Notes under the pieces: generated by a model | What the model was told of the DNA's origin: nothing | The model's database searches: none | What the model saw: only the letters and a program-made list of their open reading frames with translations | NCBI GenBank assembly: GCA_964425595.1 | Contig: CAYRMW010000044.1 | Location: 1 to 19,218, forward strand | Direction: 5' to 3' | Length of the DNA: 19,218 bases | Source of the DNA: Caccovicinus sp964425595 | GTDB taxonomy: Bacteria > Bacillota > Clostridia > Lachnospirales > Lachnospiraceae | Made by a program: the position numbers and the translations under genes | In this document: one piece after another, positions 5,436-13,625 of the stretch | How positions within the stretch are numbered: the stretch's first letter is position 1 | Layout: each line of letters opens with the position of its first letter

Positions 5436-6497
5436 ATGAAGAAGAAACTAACAGGCGCAGTGATCATTATTCTGGCGGTTTTGCTCGTGCTGTTTTATTT
5501 CCTGACCAGGGATGAGACGGAGACGACCTACGAAAGCCGCCCGACGGTTTCGGTAGAAGAACCGGCGACTGGTGATATCGTACTTTATACCGAGCTGATC
5601 GGCACCGTGGAGCCGATCTCCAAGGCGGATGTGATCCCGAAGATGTCAGGCGAGGTCCTGGAAGTGGATTTTCAGGCGGGCGATCATGTGGAAGCGGGGC
5701 AGGTACTGTGCCGCATTGATTCTGATGCCCTGACCTCCCTGCAGCTGAGCATGGATGCGGCTTCCGTTACGCTGGCAGAGGCCCAGCGGAGCCTGTCGCG
5801 GACGCAGGCGCTCTACGCGGCCGGAGCGGTTTCCCAGCAGGAGTTAGAGCAGGTTCAGGACAGCGCGGAAAGCGCCCGCATCGCTTATGAATCCGCGAAA
5901 AACCAGTACGATCTGCAGCTGGAGTACACGACGGTGACCGCGCCCATCAGCGGCACCGTGGAGTCCAGGGACGTGGATGTCCATGATTATGTGAGCGCCG
6001 GGGCGGCGATCTGCACCATTGCTTCCGACGGCCAGTTCCAGATTGAGTTTGGTGTGACGGAAAAGGCCCATGCCAATATCGCCGTAGGGGATGAAGTCAC
6101 CGTGGAAAAGGGGTCCAATACTTACGAGGCAAGGGTCAGCGAGATCAGCACCATGATCAATTCCTCCACCGGCCTGTACGATGTGAAGGCGGTCATTGAG
6201 GAGCAGGCGGATCTGGCGACGGGAGTCAAGGTCAAGCTGTCTGTGGTCAGCGACCGGGCGGAGAACGCCATGCTCATCCCCTACTCCGCAGTCAATTATG
6301 ACGATGGAGACGCCTATGTCTACTGCTATGTGGACGGCGTTGCAGTGCGGATGGACGTTGAGGCAGGAATCCACGATCAGGACAACATGGAGGTCCTTGG
6401 CGGACTGGACGCGGACAGCCAGGTGATCATCACCTGGAGCAATGAACTGTCGGACGGCGCGCAGGTACTGGTGAAGGAGGCAGGTGAGACCGAATGA
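5436..6497 (+). CDS. RND efflux membrane fusion protein (HlyD/AcrA family periplasmic-adaptor type)
   Basis: A 353-residue adaptor that in known pumps bridges the inner-membrane RND transporter to a TolC channel. Residues 5-23 form an N-terminal membrane anchor and no lipobox is seen, so the body lies outside the membrane. The split lipoyl domain is visible as VIPKMSGEVLEVDFQAGDHVEAGQ and, after the hairpin, VTAPISGTVESRDVDVHDYVSAG. Between them (about 95-160) is a helical coiled-coil hairpin. Its tip reads R122-TQA-L126-YAAGAV-S133, the same spacing as the RLS motif of AcrA (R128, L132, S139) that contacts TolC. A beta-barrel and membrane-proximal domain follow to residue 353. Its stop overlaps the RND start by ATGA, suggesting translational coupling. 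The ribosome binding site is moderate (AAAGGGAAG before ATG). Confidence 0.94.
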   Translation: MKKKLTGAVIIILAVLLVLFYFLTRDETETTYESRPTVSVEEPATGDIVLYTELIGTVEPISKADVIPKMSGEVLEVDFQAGDHVEAGQVLCRIDSDALTSLQLSMDAASVTLAEAQRSLSRTQALYAAGAVSQQELEQVQDSAESARIAYESAKNQYDLQLEYTTVTAPISGTVESRDVDVHDYVSAGAAICTIASDGQFQIEFGVTEKAHANIAVGDEVTVEKGSNTYEARVSEISTMINSSTGLYDVKAVIEEQADLATGVKVKLSVVSDRAENAMLIPYSAVNYDDGDAYVYCYVDGVAVRMDVEAGIHDQDNMEVLGGLDADSQVIITWSNELSDGAQVLVKEAGETE

Positions 6498-9400
6498 TCA
6501 AATTAACGCAGTTTGCCTTAAAACGACCGGTCAGCATCATCCTCATCCTGATCACCATCGTTTATTTCGGTATTCAGTCACTGATGGGGACCACGATGGA
6601 GCTGATCCCGGACATGGAACTTCCCATGCTTCTGGTCAGTACGACCTACGCCGGCGCCAGCCCGGACGACGTGGAAGAGCTGATCACCTCCAAACAGGAG
6701 GATGCCATTTCATCGCTGAGCAATCTGGATACGGTCCAGTCGTATTCCATGGAAAATGTGTCGATCATCATGGTCCAGTATGAGTACGGGACCGACATGG
6801 ACACCGCCTACATTAATCTGAAAAAGGCGCTCGACGGCATCGCGGGCGATATGCCGGATGATGCCGGTGATCCGAGCATCATGGAACTGGATATCAACTC
6901 CACGGCCAGCATTACGCTGTCCGTCAGCGGGTCGGTGGATTCGAATCTTTATACCTATGTGGAAAACAAGATCGTTCCGGAACTGGAAAAACTCAGTTCG
7001 GTCGGCGAGGTGGCGCTGAGCGGCGGCCAGGAAGATTATGTGCGGATCGAACTGATGGAGGATAAGCTTGAGCAGTACAGCCTGACCATGACCCAGGTCG
7101 CGCAGTTAGTCGGTGCCGCAGACTTTACGGTCCCGGCCGGAAGCATTGATGACGGCGAACTGTCGCTTGACGTCAGCGTGGCCAACGATTATGCGACGGT
7201 GGAGAGCCTGGAGGACATCCCGATCCCGCTGTCGAACGGCAGCATCATTCACCTGTCCGATGTGGCGAATGTCTATCAGGCGCTTGAGGAGGCGGACTCC
7301 ATCAGCCGCTATAACGGCGAGGACATTATCTCCATCAGCATCACGAAGCAGCAGCGCTCTACCGCGATCGAGGTTTCCGAACAGGTAACAGAAGCGATCG
7401 AAGAGCTGGAGCAGACGTATCCGGGCCTGCAGTTTACGGTGATTACCGACAGCAGCGACATGATCGAAAGCTCCATCGAAGATGTGTTCAGCACGGTGAT
7501 CCTGGCTGTGATCCTGGCCATGATCGTCCTTCTGCTGTTCTGCGGCGATATCAAGGCGGCGGTGATCATCGGCCTTTCCATCGTCTCCTCTGTCGTCCTG
7601 GCCCTGATCGGCATGACCGCTATGGGCTTCTCGCTGAACGTGATCTCGCTGACTTCTCTGGTATTCGGCGTCGGCATGATGGTCGATAATTCCATCAACG
7701 TGCTGGACGGCTGTTTCCGGGCCAAGGAAACCATGAATTATTACGATGCGGCCGTCGAAGGGACCCGGAGCATGATCGGGGCGATCGCCGGCGGATCGGT
7801 AACGAACTGTATCGTATTCGTGCCGCTCCTTCTTCTGGAAGGACTGACCGGTCAGCTCTTTGCCCAGCTGGCATGGACGATCATCTTCTGTCTGACGGCG
7901 TCCTTCTTCTCCTCGGTGACGATCGTCCCCCTGTGCTTTTACAAATGGCATCCGCATGAAAACGAAAACGCGCCGGTCAACGGCCTGTTGAAGGGAATGC
8001 AGAGATGGTACAGGAGCCATATGCCTTCCGTACTCTTAAAGACCCGCCGGGTGTTTGGCGTGACGGCGATCGTCCTGGTCCTGGCGCTGATCGTGGGAAC
8101 GCGTCTGGATGTCGAGCTGATGCCGGCGGCGGATGAAGGGATCGTCAATATCACCATCAACGTTCGATCCGGTCTGAAGGTCGACGCCATCAACGCGATC
8201 GTGGAACCGATCGAAGAGCTGGTTTCCGGCGATGAAGATACGGACTATTATCTGCTGACCTATGGAGGCAGCGGCCTCAGCGTCGGCTCGGACAACGCAG
8301 TAAGCCTGACGGCGTATCTGAAAGACGACCGCTCCAGAAGCACAGAAGACGTGATCAGCGAATGGATGCAGGAGACGGCGTATATGGAAAACTGCACCGT
8401 CAGCATGGAGTCGGGAAGCAGTTACAACACGATGATCTCAGGCAGTGAGATCGAACTGGATTTCCAGGGGACGGACTACGATGTCCTCAGGGAAGAGGTG
8501 GAAAGCCTTACCGAGGCTCTTCGCCAGCGTGAAGATGTGATCCAGGTGCACTCCTCCGTCGAAAACGCGGCGCCTACGGTCCGTGTTGAGGTGGATCCGG
8601 TGAAAGCTGAGGCGGAGGGACTGACACCTTCCAGCATCGGTTCGACGATCTACACAAACTTAAGCGGCGTTGACGCGGCGACGATCCGTATCGACAACGA
8701 AGATATGGACGTTACGGTAGAGTTTGCTTCCGACCGCTATAACACGATCGATAAGTTAAAGAACATGCTGTTGACGACGTCGACAGGAACCAGTGTTCCG
8801 CTGGAGGATCTGGCGGATATATATTATGAAGATACTCCGCAGCAGATCGTGCGCAAGGACAAGGTATATCAGGTAGATATTACCATGCAGCCGAACTCCG
8901 GCTACGAGGATACGGCGGAGGCGTCGGTTAAGGAATTCGTTCAGAACTGGGATTTCCAGCAGGGTGTTTCCCAGGCGTCCAATTCCACCGATGAGATGAT
9001 CTCGGAGGAGCTGGGCGATCTGGGCAGCGCGCTGGTGACCGCCATCTTCCTGATCTTTATTGCCATGGCCATCCAGTTTGAATCCCCGACCTATTCGCTG
9101 ATGGTAATGTCCACCATCGTATTCAGTATGGTCGGCGCGTTCGGCTTCCTGTTTTTGGCTAACAGCTCCATCAGTATGGTTTCCATGCTTGGCTTCCTGA
9201 TGATGGTCGGAAACGTGGTTAACGGCGGTATCCTGTATGTAGAGACCGCGAACCAGTTCCGCGAGGAGATGCCTCTGGACAAGGCGCTGGTGGAAGCAGG
9301 CGCCATCCGTATGCGGCCGATCCTGATGACGGCAGCGATCACCATTATCTCCGAAGTGCCGAATATGGTGGCTTACGGCGAGTCCGGCGAAACCATGCAG

Positions 9401-9532
9401 GGCGCGTCCCTGGTCAATGTAGGCGGCCTGATTTCCTCGACGACGCTGATGCTGCTGATGATGCCGACGTTCTACCGGGTAGTGACGCGGATCGGACAGC
9501 ATTTCGCGAAGAATCACAACGTGGCCGATTAG
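6494..9532 (+). CDS. RND-family efflux transporter (HAE-like)
   Basis: A 1012-residue proton-driven exporter, close to AcrB (1049) in length. The layout is the classical doubled one: a first membrane helix at about 13-30, a large outer loop, helices 2-6, then a second copy with its own loop. Helices 2-4 lie near 332-350, 355-375 and 381-405. The fourth carries VDNSIN with Asp398, equivalent to AcrB Asp407; Asn399 replaces Asp408, as in many HAE-type pumps. In the tenth helix the AcrB Lys940 position is Asn910 (GNVVNGGILYVE), so the proton relay differs from AcrB. Early motifs RPVSIILILITIVYFGI and PMLLVSTTYAGASPDDVEE are typical of the family. AAGGAGG is 12 nt before the ATG. It is encoded between its MFP and two TolC-like proteins. 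The substrate is unknown; drugs, lipids, peptides or fatty acids are possible. Confidence 0.95.
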   Translation: MIKLTQFALKRPVSIILILITIVYFGIQSLMGTTMELIPDMELPMLLVSTTYAGASPDDVEELITSKQEDAISSLSNLDTVQSYSMENVSIIMVQYEYGTDMDTAYINLKKALDGIAGDMPDDAGDPSIMELDINSTASITLSVSGSVDSNLYTYVENKIVPELEKLSSVGEVALSGGQEDYVRIELMEDKLEQYSLTMTQVAQLVGAADFTVPAGSIDDGELSLDVSVANDYATVESLEDIPIPLSNGSIIHLSDVANVYQALEEADSISRYNGEDIISISITKQQRSTAIEVSEQVTEAIEELEQTYPGLQFTVITDSSDMIESSIEDVFSTVILAVILAMIVLLLFCGDIKAAVIIGLSIVSSVVLALIGMTAMGFSLNVISLTSLVFGVGMMVDNSINVLDGCFRAKETMNYYDAAVEGTRSMIGAIAGGSVTNCIVFVPLLLLEGLTGQLFAQLAWTIIFCLTASFFSSVTIVPLCFYKWHPHENENAPVNGLLKGMQRWYRSHMPSVLLKTRRVFGVTAIVLVLALIVGTRLDVELMPAADEGIVNITINVRSGLKVDAINAIVEPIEELVSGDEDTDYYLLTYGGSGLSVGSDNAVSLTAYLKDDRSRSTEDVISEWMQETAYMENCTVSMESGSSYNTMISGSEIELDFQGTDYDVLREEVESLTEALRQREDVIQVHSSVENAAPTVRVEVDPVKAEAEGLTPSSIGSTIYTNLSGVDAATIRIDNEDMDVTVEFASDRYNTIDKLKNMLLTTSTGTSVPLEDLADIYYEDTPQQIVRKDKVYQVDITMQPNSGYEDTAEASVKEFVQNWDFQQGVSQASNSTDEMISEELGDLGSALVTAIFLIFIAMAIQFESPTYSLMVMSTIVFSMVGAFGFLFLANSSISMVSMLGFLMMVGNVVNGGILYVETANQFREEMPLDKALVEAGAIRMRPILMTAAITIISEVPNMVAYGESGETMQGASLVNVGGLISSTTLMLLMMPTFYRVVTRIGQHFAKNHNVAD

Positions 9533-9550
9533 CAGAAAGGAAAGAAGCAT

Positions 9551-10732
9551 ATGAAGAAAAACATACGGTTCGCGGCGGCCGGCCTTGCGGTTCTTCTGTC
9601 GGCTGCTTCTCCCGCCGGGGCGTGGGCCGCGTCCACGGACAGCCCGCAGTTTGCCCGGACAGAGGAAGAGTGGGCGAGGCTCCAGGATAATCTCCTGGAA
9701 TATGACGAGATCGCAGACCTGATCCACGAGTATAATACCACCGTGCTGAACAACCGCATCAGCTACCGGGATTATCTCGGAAAAGACCGGGACGATGTGG
9801 CGCAGAGGTATCGGGATGCCGCGAAGGAACTGCGGGAAAATATCGAATACCCGGATGATCCCACCGACACATCCTACGCGACCATGCTGATGGCCGCCCA
9901 GCTGAATGAGACCCAGGCGAAGAGCCTGGAGGAACAGGCCGACGAGAATGTGGATGATGCGCAGAGCGTTTACCTGCAGTATGAAATGGTAGAGGCGAAT
10001 CTGGTGCTGGCGACCAAACTGAATCTGATCGCGTACAACCAGAAGCTTCTCTCCAATGCGCTGGAGGAAGAATACCGGACCTTACTGGAAGCGCAGTATC
10101 AGGCGGTGCAGGCGCAGGCTGACATAGGAAGCGCCACGCAGATGGATGTGCTGAGCGCTAGACAGGCGTTAGAGGAGTGGGAGAGTACGTCCATCAGCAA
10201 TGCCGCGGCGACGCAGACACTAAAGCAGCAGATCTGCCTGGCGACAGGCTGGAACTATGACGCGGATCCGGTGTTCGGCGACCTGCCCCAGATCGACGTA
10301 TCCCAGATCGAGGCGATCGATCTGGAGGCGGACAAAGCCAGGGCGGTGGAAAACAATTATACACGAAACATCAACAAGAGGCAGTACGAAAACAGCACCA
10401 GTTCGGCGACCAGGGAAAACCTGGAAAATACGATCCGGGACAACGAACAGAACATTGCCTCCGATATTACCGGGAAGTATCAGTCGCTCCTTGAAGCGCA
10501 GGCGGCGTACACGCTTGCGCTGACGCAGCAGACGATCGAAGCGCAGACGATGGCCGCCACGGAGGAGAAATTCCAGATCGGCGCGGTCAGCCGTCTGGAG
10601 TACCTCCAGGAAGTATATACCATGTCCTCCATGGACACGGCGGTGGAGACAGCGGCCCTTTCCCTGCTCTCTGCCTGGGAAAACTATCAGGGAGCCGTAA
10701 ACGGCCTTGCGTCAGCGTCGGCTTCCTCATAG
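9551..10732 (+). CDS. Secreted TolC-like (OEP family) protein 1, apparently without beta-barrel strands
   Basis: A 393-residue protein starting 18 nt after the RND stop, with an AGAAAGGAAAG ribosome binding site. Residues 1-26 are a signal peptide with a probable cut after AWA. The rest is predicted almost entirely helical with heptad-like spacing. Two internal repeats are visible, each with a helical-hairpin tip resembling those of TolC: ADIGSATQMDVLSARQAL around Gly193 and FQIGAVSRLEYL around Gly344. Between repeats is an ATGWNYDADP element like the linker of TolC proteins. In TolC each repeat also has two long beta strands that build the outer-membrane barrel. Here the matching places (about 95-115 and 275-295) are short, polar and strand-poor. 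The protein is also shorter than E. coli TolC (493 residues with signal). It shares WARLQDN and IDLEADKA with the next gene, a paralogue. Family assignment is by pattern. Confidence 0.85.
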   Translation: MKKNIRFAAAGLAVLLSAASPAGAWAASTDSPQFARTEEEWARLQDNLLEYDEIADLIHEYNTTVLNNRISYRDYLGKDRDDVAQRYRDAAKELRENIEYPDDPTDTSYATMLMAAQLNETQAKSLEEQADENVDDAQSVYLQYEMVEANLVLATKLNLIAYNQKLLSNALEEEYRTLLEAQYQAVQAQADIGSATQMDVLSARQALEEWESTSISNAAATQTLKQQICLATGWNYDADPVFGDLPQIDVSQIEAIDLEADKARAVENNYTRNINKRQYENSTSSATRENLENTIRDNEQNIASDITGKYQSLLEAQAAYTLALTQQTIEAQTMAATEEKFQIGAVSRLEYLQEVYTMSSMDTAVETAALSLLSAWENYQGAVNGLASASASS

Positions 10733-10751
10733 AGGAAGGAGAGAGAGCATC

Positions 10752-11930
10752 ATGAAAAGCAGAAGGAATCTGAAACGGGCGGCGCTCCTGGCGGGTGCGC
10801 TGGCGCTGTCCGTGGCCCTCTGCGCGCCTGCGATGGCCGCGGAGGAGTACGCGGATGACGATGCCTGGGCGCGTCTTCAGGACAATGTCCTGGAATTCGA
10901 TGAGCTGGAAGGCCGTGTGGTGAACTTTAATCCCACGATGCGCCAGATCTTCCGGAGCATCGATGACAGCTATGACACGCTTGCCGAAAACGTCGCGGAT
11001 TACCATGAGGCCGCGAACGATTTTGAATACCTTTATGACAAGGCCATGGATGACGGCGATTACGAGTCCGCCTATATGTACCAGATCAACCGGCAGATCT
11101 CTCTCCAGCTTTCCAGCGCCTACTTAAAGCAGGAAAAGCAGAGGGATACCGTTACCGACCGAAATACCAGACAGTACCGGAAGATGTTTACCTCGGCCTG
11201 CCAGCAGCTGATGGTGGCATATAACCAGATGGCCGTCAGCCAGGCGTCCCTGGAAAAGCAGGTGGAGATCTACGGACAGATGGCCGAACTGGCAAAGACC
11301 CAGGAGAGCCTGGGGATGAATACGCAGACCGGCCTTTTGTCGGCGGAAGCGGATCTGCGTTCCGCGCAGGATTCCCTGGATCAGCTGAATGAGCAGATGG
11401 CATCGATCAAACGCAGCCTCCTTTTGATGACCGGGTGGGACTACGACAGCGAGGTAACCATCGGTTCCATCCCGGCGGCGGATGTAAGTCTTCTGGATAC
11501 CATCGACCTGGAAGCCGACAAGGCCATTGCGCCGAGCAACAATTACACGATCATCAGCATGCGCAATGCCAGCCCGAACGACGCGGACGGGGACGGCTAT
11601 TATGAGAACAAGGACTACCGGGCCAGGGAGCAGAGTGTGGCGGAGGCAGCGCAGCAGCTGTCGATCACGCTGGACAGCCTTTACCAGACGCTTTACGAAA
11701 AAAAAGCTGCCCTTCAGGCGCAGGAGACGGCCCTTCAGGCCGCCCGGATGAACTGGGAAGCCGCGCAGGTCAAGTATCAGCTGGGGATGCTGGGCGAGAT
11801 CGGTTACTTAAGCGAACAGCTCTCATACGAGGCGGCGCAGGCCTCCTATCAATCGGCCGACCTGGAGATGACGCAGGCGATGCTGAATTATTACTGGGCG
11901 GTGAACGGATTGGGTGATCTGACGGAATAG
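10752..11930 (+). CDS. Secreted TolC-like (OEP family) protein 2, paralogue of the preceding gene
   Basis: A 392-residue protein. The start ATG 10752 follows AGGAAGGAGAG, 19 nt after the previous stop; an upstream in-frame start would overlap the preceding gene without a good ribosome binding site. A signal peptide covers residues 1-29 (cut after AMA or MAA). Cys24 is not in a valid lipobox. The mature part is helical, with tips at SLGMNTQTGLLSAEADL (Gly188) and YQLGMLGEIGYL (Gly345), nearly the same positions as in its paralogue. It also shares WARLQDNVLEFDEL, MTGWDYDSE and IDLEADKA with it. A small loop DADGDGYYEN (about 277-286), reminiscent of calcium-binding acidic loops, sits where TolC has barrel strands; this likeness is only suggestive. 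Overall identity to the paralogue looks low, so the duplication is old and the two may form a mixed ring with the MFP. Confidence 0.83.
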   Translation: MKSRRNLKRAALLAGALALSVALCAPAMAAEEYADDDAWARLQDNVLEFDELEGRVVNFNPTMRQIFRSIDDSYDTLAENVADYHEAANDFEYLYDKAMDDGDYESAYMYQINRQISLQLSSAYLKQEKQRDTVTDRNTRQYRKMFTSACQQLMVAYNQMAVSQASLEKQVEIYGQMAELAKTQESLGMNTQTGLLSAEADLRSAQDSLDQLNEQMASIKRSLLLMTGWDYDSEVTIGSIPAADVSLLDTIDLEADKAIAPSNNYTIISMRNASPNDADGDGYYENKDYRAREQSVAEAAQQLSITLDSLYQTLYEKKAALQAQETALQAARMNWEAAQVKYQLGMLGEIGYLSEQLSYEAAQASYQSADLEMTQAMLNYYWAVNGLGDLTE

Positions 11931-11939
11931 TTTACCTGC

Positions 11940-11967
11940 TTGCATTTATGTTCAGATGTGATACAAT
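11940..11967 (+). promoter_or_regulatory. Promoter for ddl-DUF1934
   Basis: TTGCAT (11940-11945), a 16-bp spacer, then TGATACAAT with TACAAT at 11962-11967 and the TG of an extended -10. It starts 10 bp after the last efflux gene. No hairpin terminator lies before it, so read-through from the pump operon may add to it. Confidence 0.6.
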
Positions 11968-12060
11968 ATAAGCGTTCGATCGGCTCCGGCGGCGGAATCC
12001 AGAGCGAAAAACAGGAGGTTTCCCCGCACTTTCGGACAAAATGGAAAAAGAGGAGATTTG

Positions 12061-13173
12061 ATGATGGAACGCATGACAGTAGCCGTCCTTTTCGGCGGCC
12101 AATCATCGGAGCACGAGGTGTCCTGTATGTCGGCGGTCAATGTGATCGGGCAGATCGACCGCGAGGCCTACGATCTGCTGCTGATCGGCATCACGAAGGA
12201 AGGGCGCTGGCTTAAGGTTGATTCGCTGGAGGACATCCGATCCGGAAGGTGGACGGAGAGCGCGGTGGAAGCGGTGCTTTCCCCCGATGCCGTACGTCAG
12301 TGCGTGATGGAAATCGGGCCGGATGGGCAGACGGCCTTCCGGCATGTAGATGTGGCGTTTCCTGTCCTCCACGGCCGTTTCGGCGAGGACGGAACGGTCC
12401 AGGGCCTTTTGGAATTGGCGCGGATCCCCTATGTGGGGTGCGGCGTCTTATCTTCCGCCATATCGATGGATAAGCTGTATACCAAGATCCTGGCGGAACG
12501 TCTTGGCGTTTCCCAGGCGGACTACGAGCCGGTCATGGCCGGAGAGCTGACACAGATGCAGGCGGTCCTTGACCGCGTGGAGAGCCGGCTTTCCTACCCG
12601 ATGTTTGTCAAGCCGGCTAATGCCGGCTCTTCCTGCGGGGTGAGCCGGGCCGATTCCAGAGAAGAGCTGGAGCGGGGGCTTAGGATCGCCGCAGGAGAAG
12701 ACCGGAAGATCCTGGTCGAGGAGATGATCCGTGGCCGTGAAGTGGAGTGCGCGGTCTTCGGCGGAGGCGGCGAGCCGGTGAGGGCAAGCGGCGTCGGCGA
12801 AATCCTGGCGGCAGCGCAGTTTTATGACTATGATGCAAAGTACCGTAACGCCGAATCAAAGACAGTGACCGACCCGAAGCTGCCCGGCGATGCGGCGAGC
12901 CGGATCCCGCAGATCGCGGAAGCGATCTTTTGCGCGGTAGACGGATACGGGCTGGCGCGGGTGGATTTCTTTGTGAAGGAGGACGGCCAGATCGTCTTTA
13001 ATGAGATCAATACTATGCCCGGATTTACCGCGATCAGCATGTATCCCAAGCTCTGGGAAGCCAGAGGGATCAGCAAGAAGGCGCTGGTCGATATGCTGCT
13101 GCGCCACGGCCTGCGGCGCTATGGCCGGACGGACGCGGTTTTGGGGAAAGAGGGAGAGGGCGAGACGAGATGA
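12061..13173 (+). CDS. ddl: D-alanine--D-alanine ligase
   Basis: Ddl joins two D-alanines with ATP to give the dipeptide used in the UDP-MurNAc-pentapeptide of peptidoglycan; it is cytoplasmic. The protein is 370 residues, an ATP-grasp enzyme. The N-terminal VAVLFGGQSSEHEVS holds the first-alanine Glu. ATP-grasp segments include MFVKPANAGSSCGVS and ILVEEMIRGREVECAVFG. The metal-binding end is FNEINTMPGFTAISMYPKLW. The omega loop reads FYDYDAKYRNAESKT, with Tyr at 255 and 261 (E. coli DdlB Tyr210 and Tyr216). This marks a D-Ala-D-Ala enzyme rather than a VanA-type D-Ala-D-Lac ligase. TTG 12058, ATG 12061 and ATG 12064 are all in frame behind AGAGGAG; spacing favours 12061 or 12064. The stop overlaps the next start by ATGA. 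Confidence 0.95.
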   Translation: MMERMTVAVLFGGQSSEHEVSCMSAVNVIGQIDREAYDLLLIGITKEGRWLKVDSLEDIRSGRWTESAVEAVLSPDAVRQCVMEIGPDGQTAFRHVDVAFPVLHGRFGEDGTVQGLLELARIPYVGCGVLSSAISMDKLYTKILAERLGVSQADYEPVMAGELTQMQAVLDRVESRLSYPMFVKPANAGSSCGVSRADSREELERGLRIAAGEDRKILVEEMIRGREVECAVFGGGGEPVRASGVGEILAAAQFYDYDAKYRNAESKTVTDPKLPGDAASRIPQIAEAIFCAVDGYGLARVDFFVKEDGQIVFNEINTMPGFTAISMYPKLWEARGISKKALVDMLLRHGLRRYGRTDAVLGKEGEGETR

Positions 13174-13616
13174 CGAAGGACGTACTGATCACCATCAGCG
13201 GCGTGCAGATGATGGACGGAGAGCAGGGCGATGTGGAAATGATCACCACAGGCGATTACTACCATAAGAATGGGAAGCATTACATCATCTATGACGAGGT
13301 GATGGAAGGCTATGAGGGCGTGATCCGGAACACCATCAAGATCCAGCGGGACAGTATGGATATCATCAAGACCGGGATCGCCAATGTCCACATGTCCTTT
13401 GAACGGAATAAGCGGCGGCTGACCTGCTATGCGACGCCGGCAGGCGATATGATGGTAGGACTCCAGACGAACCGCATTTCGGTCAGCGAGACCGAGGATA
13501 ATCTGAACGTGCGGGTGGAGTACTCGCTGGATATCAATTATGAGCACGTGTCCGAGTGCAATATCGAAGTCGATATCCAGCCGCGGGCCAAGGCACGGGT
13601 GAATCTGTTAAGCTGA
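13170..13616 (+). CDS. DUF1934 domain-containing protein
   Basis: A 148-residue protein starting within the ddl stop (ATGA overlap), so probably translated by coupling. It matches the DUF1934 (YwiB-like) family of small cytoplasmic proteins. The pattern is DVLITISGVQ at the start, then GDYYHKNGKHYIIYDEVMEG, a central RDSMDIIKTGIANVHMSFERNKRR stretch and a late VEYSLDINYEHVSECNIEVDI. It should form a closed beta barrel of calycin type, from the alternation of short strands. The molecular function of the family is not established. The tight link to ddl suggests co-expression but does not prove a cell-wall role. A strong terminator follows 9 nt after the stop. Confidence 0.88.
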   Translation: MTKDVLITISGVQMMDGEQGDVEMITTGDYYHKNGKHYIIYDEVMEGYEGVIRNTIKIQRDSMDIIKTGIANVHMSFERNKRRLTCYATPAGDMMVGLQTNRISVSETEDNLNVRVEYSLDINYEHVSECNIEVDIQPRAKARVNLLS

Positions 13617-13625
13617 GCGCAGCCA

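Noticed and set aside
5404..5439. An 11-codon frame (MDIERQKGKKR) with a GAGGTG site before it, ending in an ATGA overlap with the MFP start
   Set aside because: The overlap and ribosome binding site are suggestive of a coupling leader, but the peptide is generic and the purine-rich sequence is simply the MFP ribosome binding region. No support beyond position.
7106..8020. Long open frame antisense to the RND gene (also 8756-9727)
   Set aside because: It is the mirror of a GC-rich coding gene, is rich in His, Arg, Asp and Gln typical of antisense reading, has no ribosome binding site, and the sense strand encodes a clear RND protein.
10797..10840. Lipoprotein signal in the second TolC-like protein (Cys24)
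   Set aside because: The residues before the cysteine (V-A-L-C) do not fit a lipobox, because Leu at -1 is not accepted; a normal signal peptidase site AMA-A follows.
12061..13173. Possible vancomycin-resistance type ligase (VanA/VanC-like)
   Set aside because: The omega loop has the FYDYDAKY pattern of D-Ala-D-Ala enzymes, and there are no vanH, vanX or vanT neighbours.
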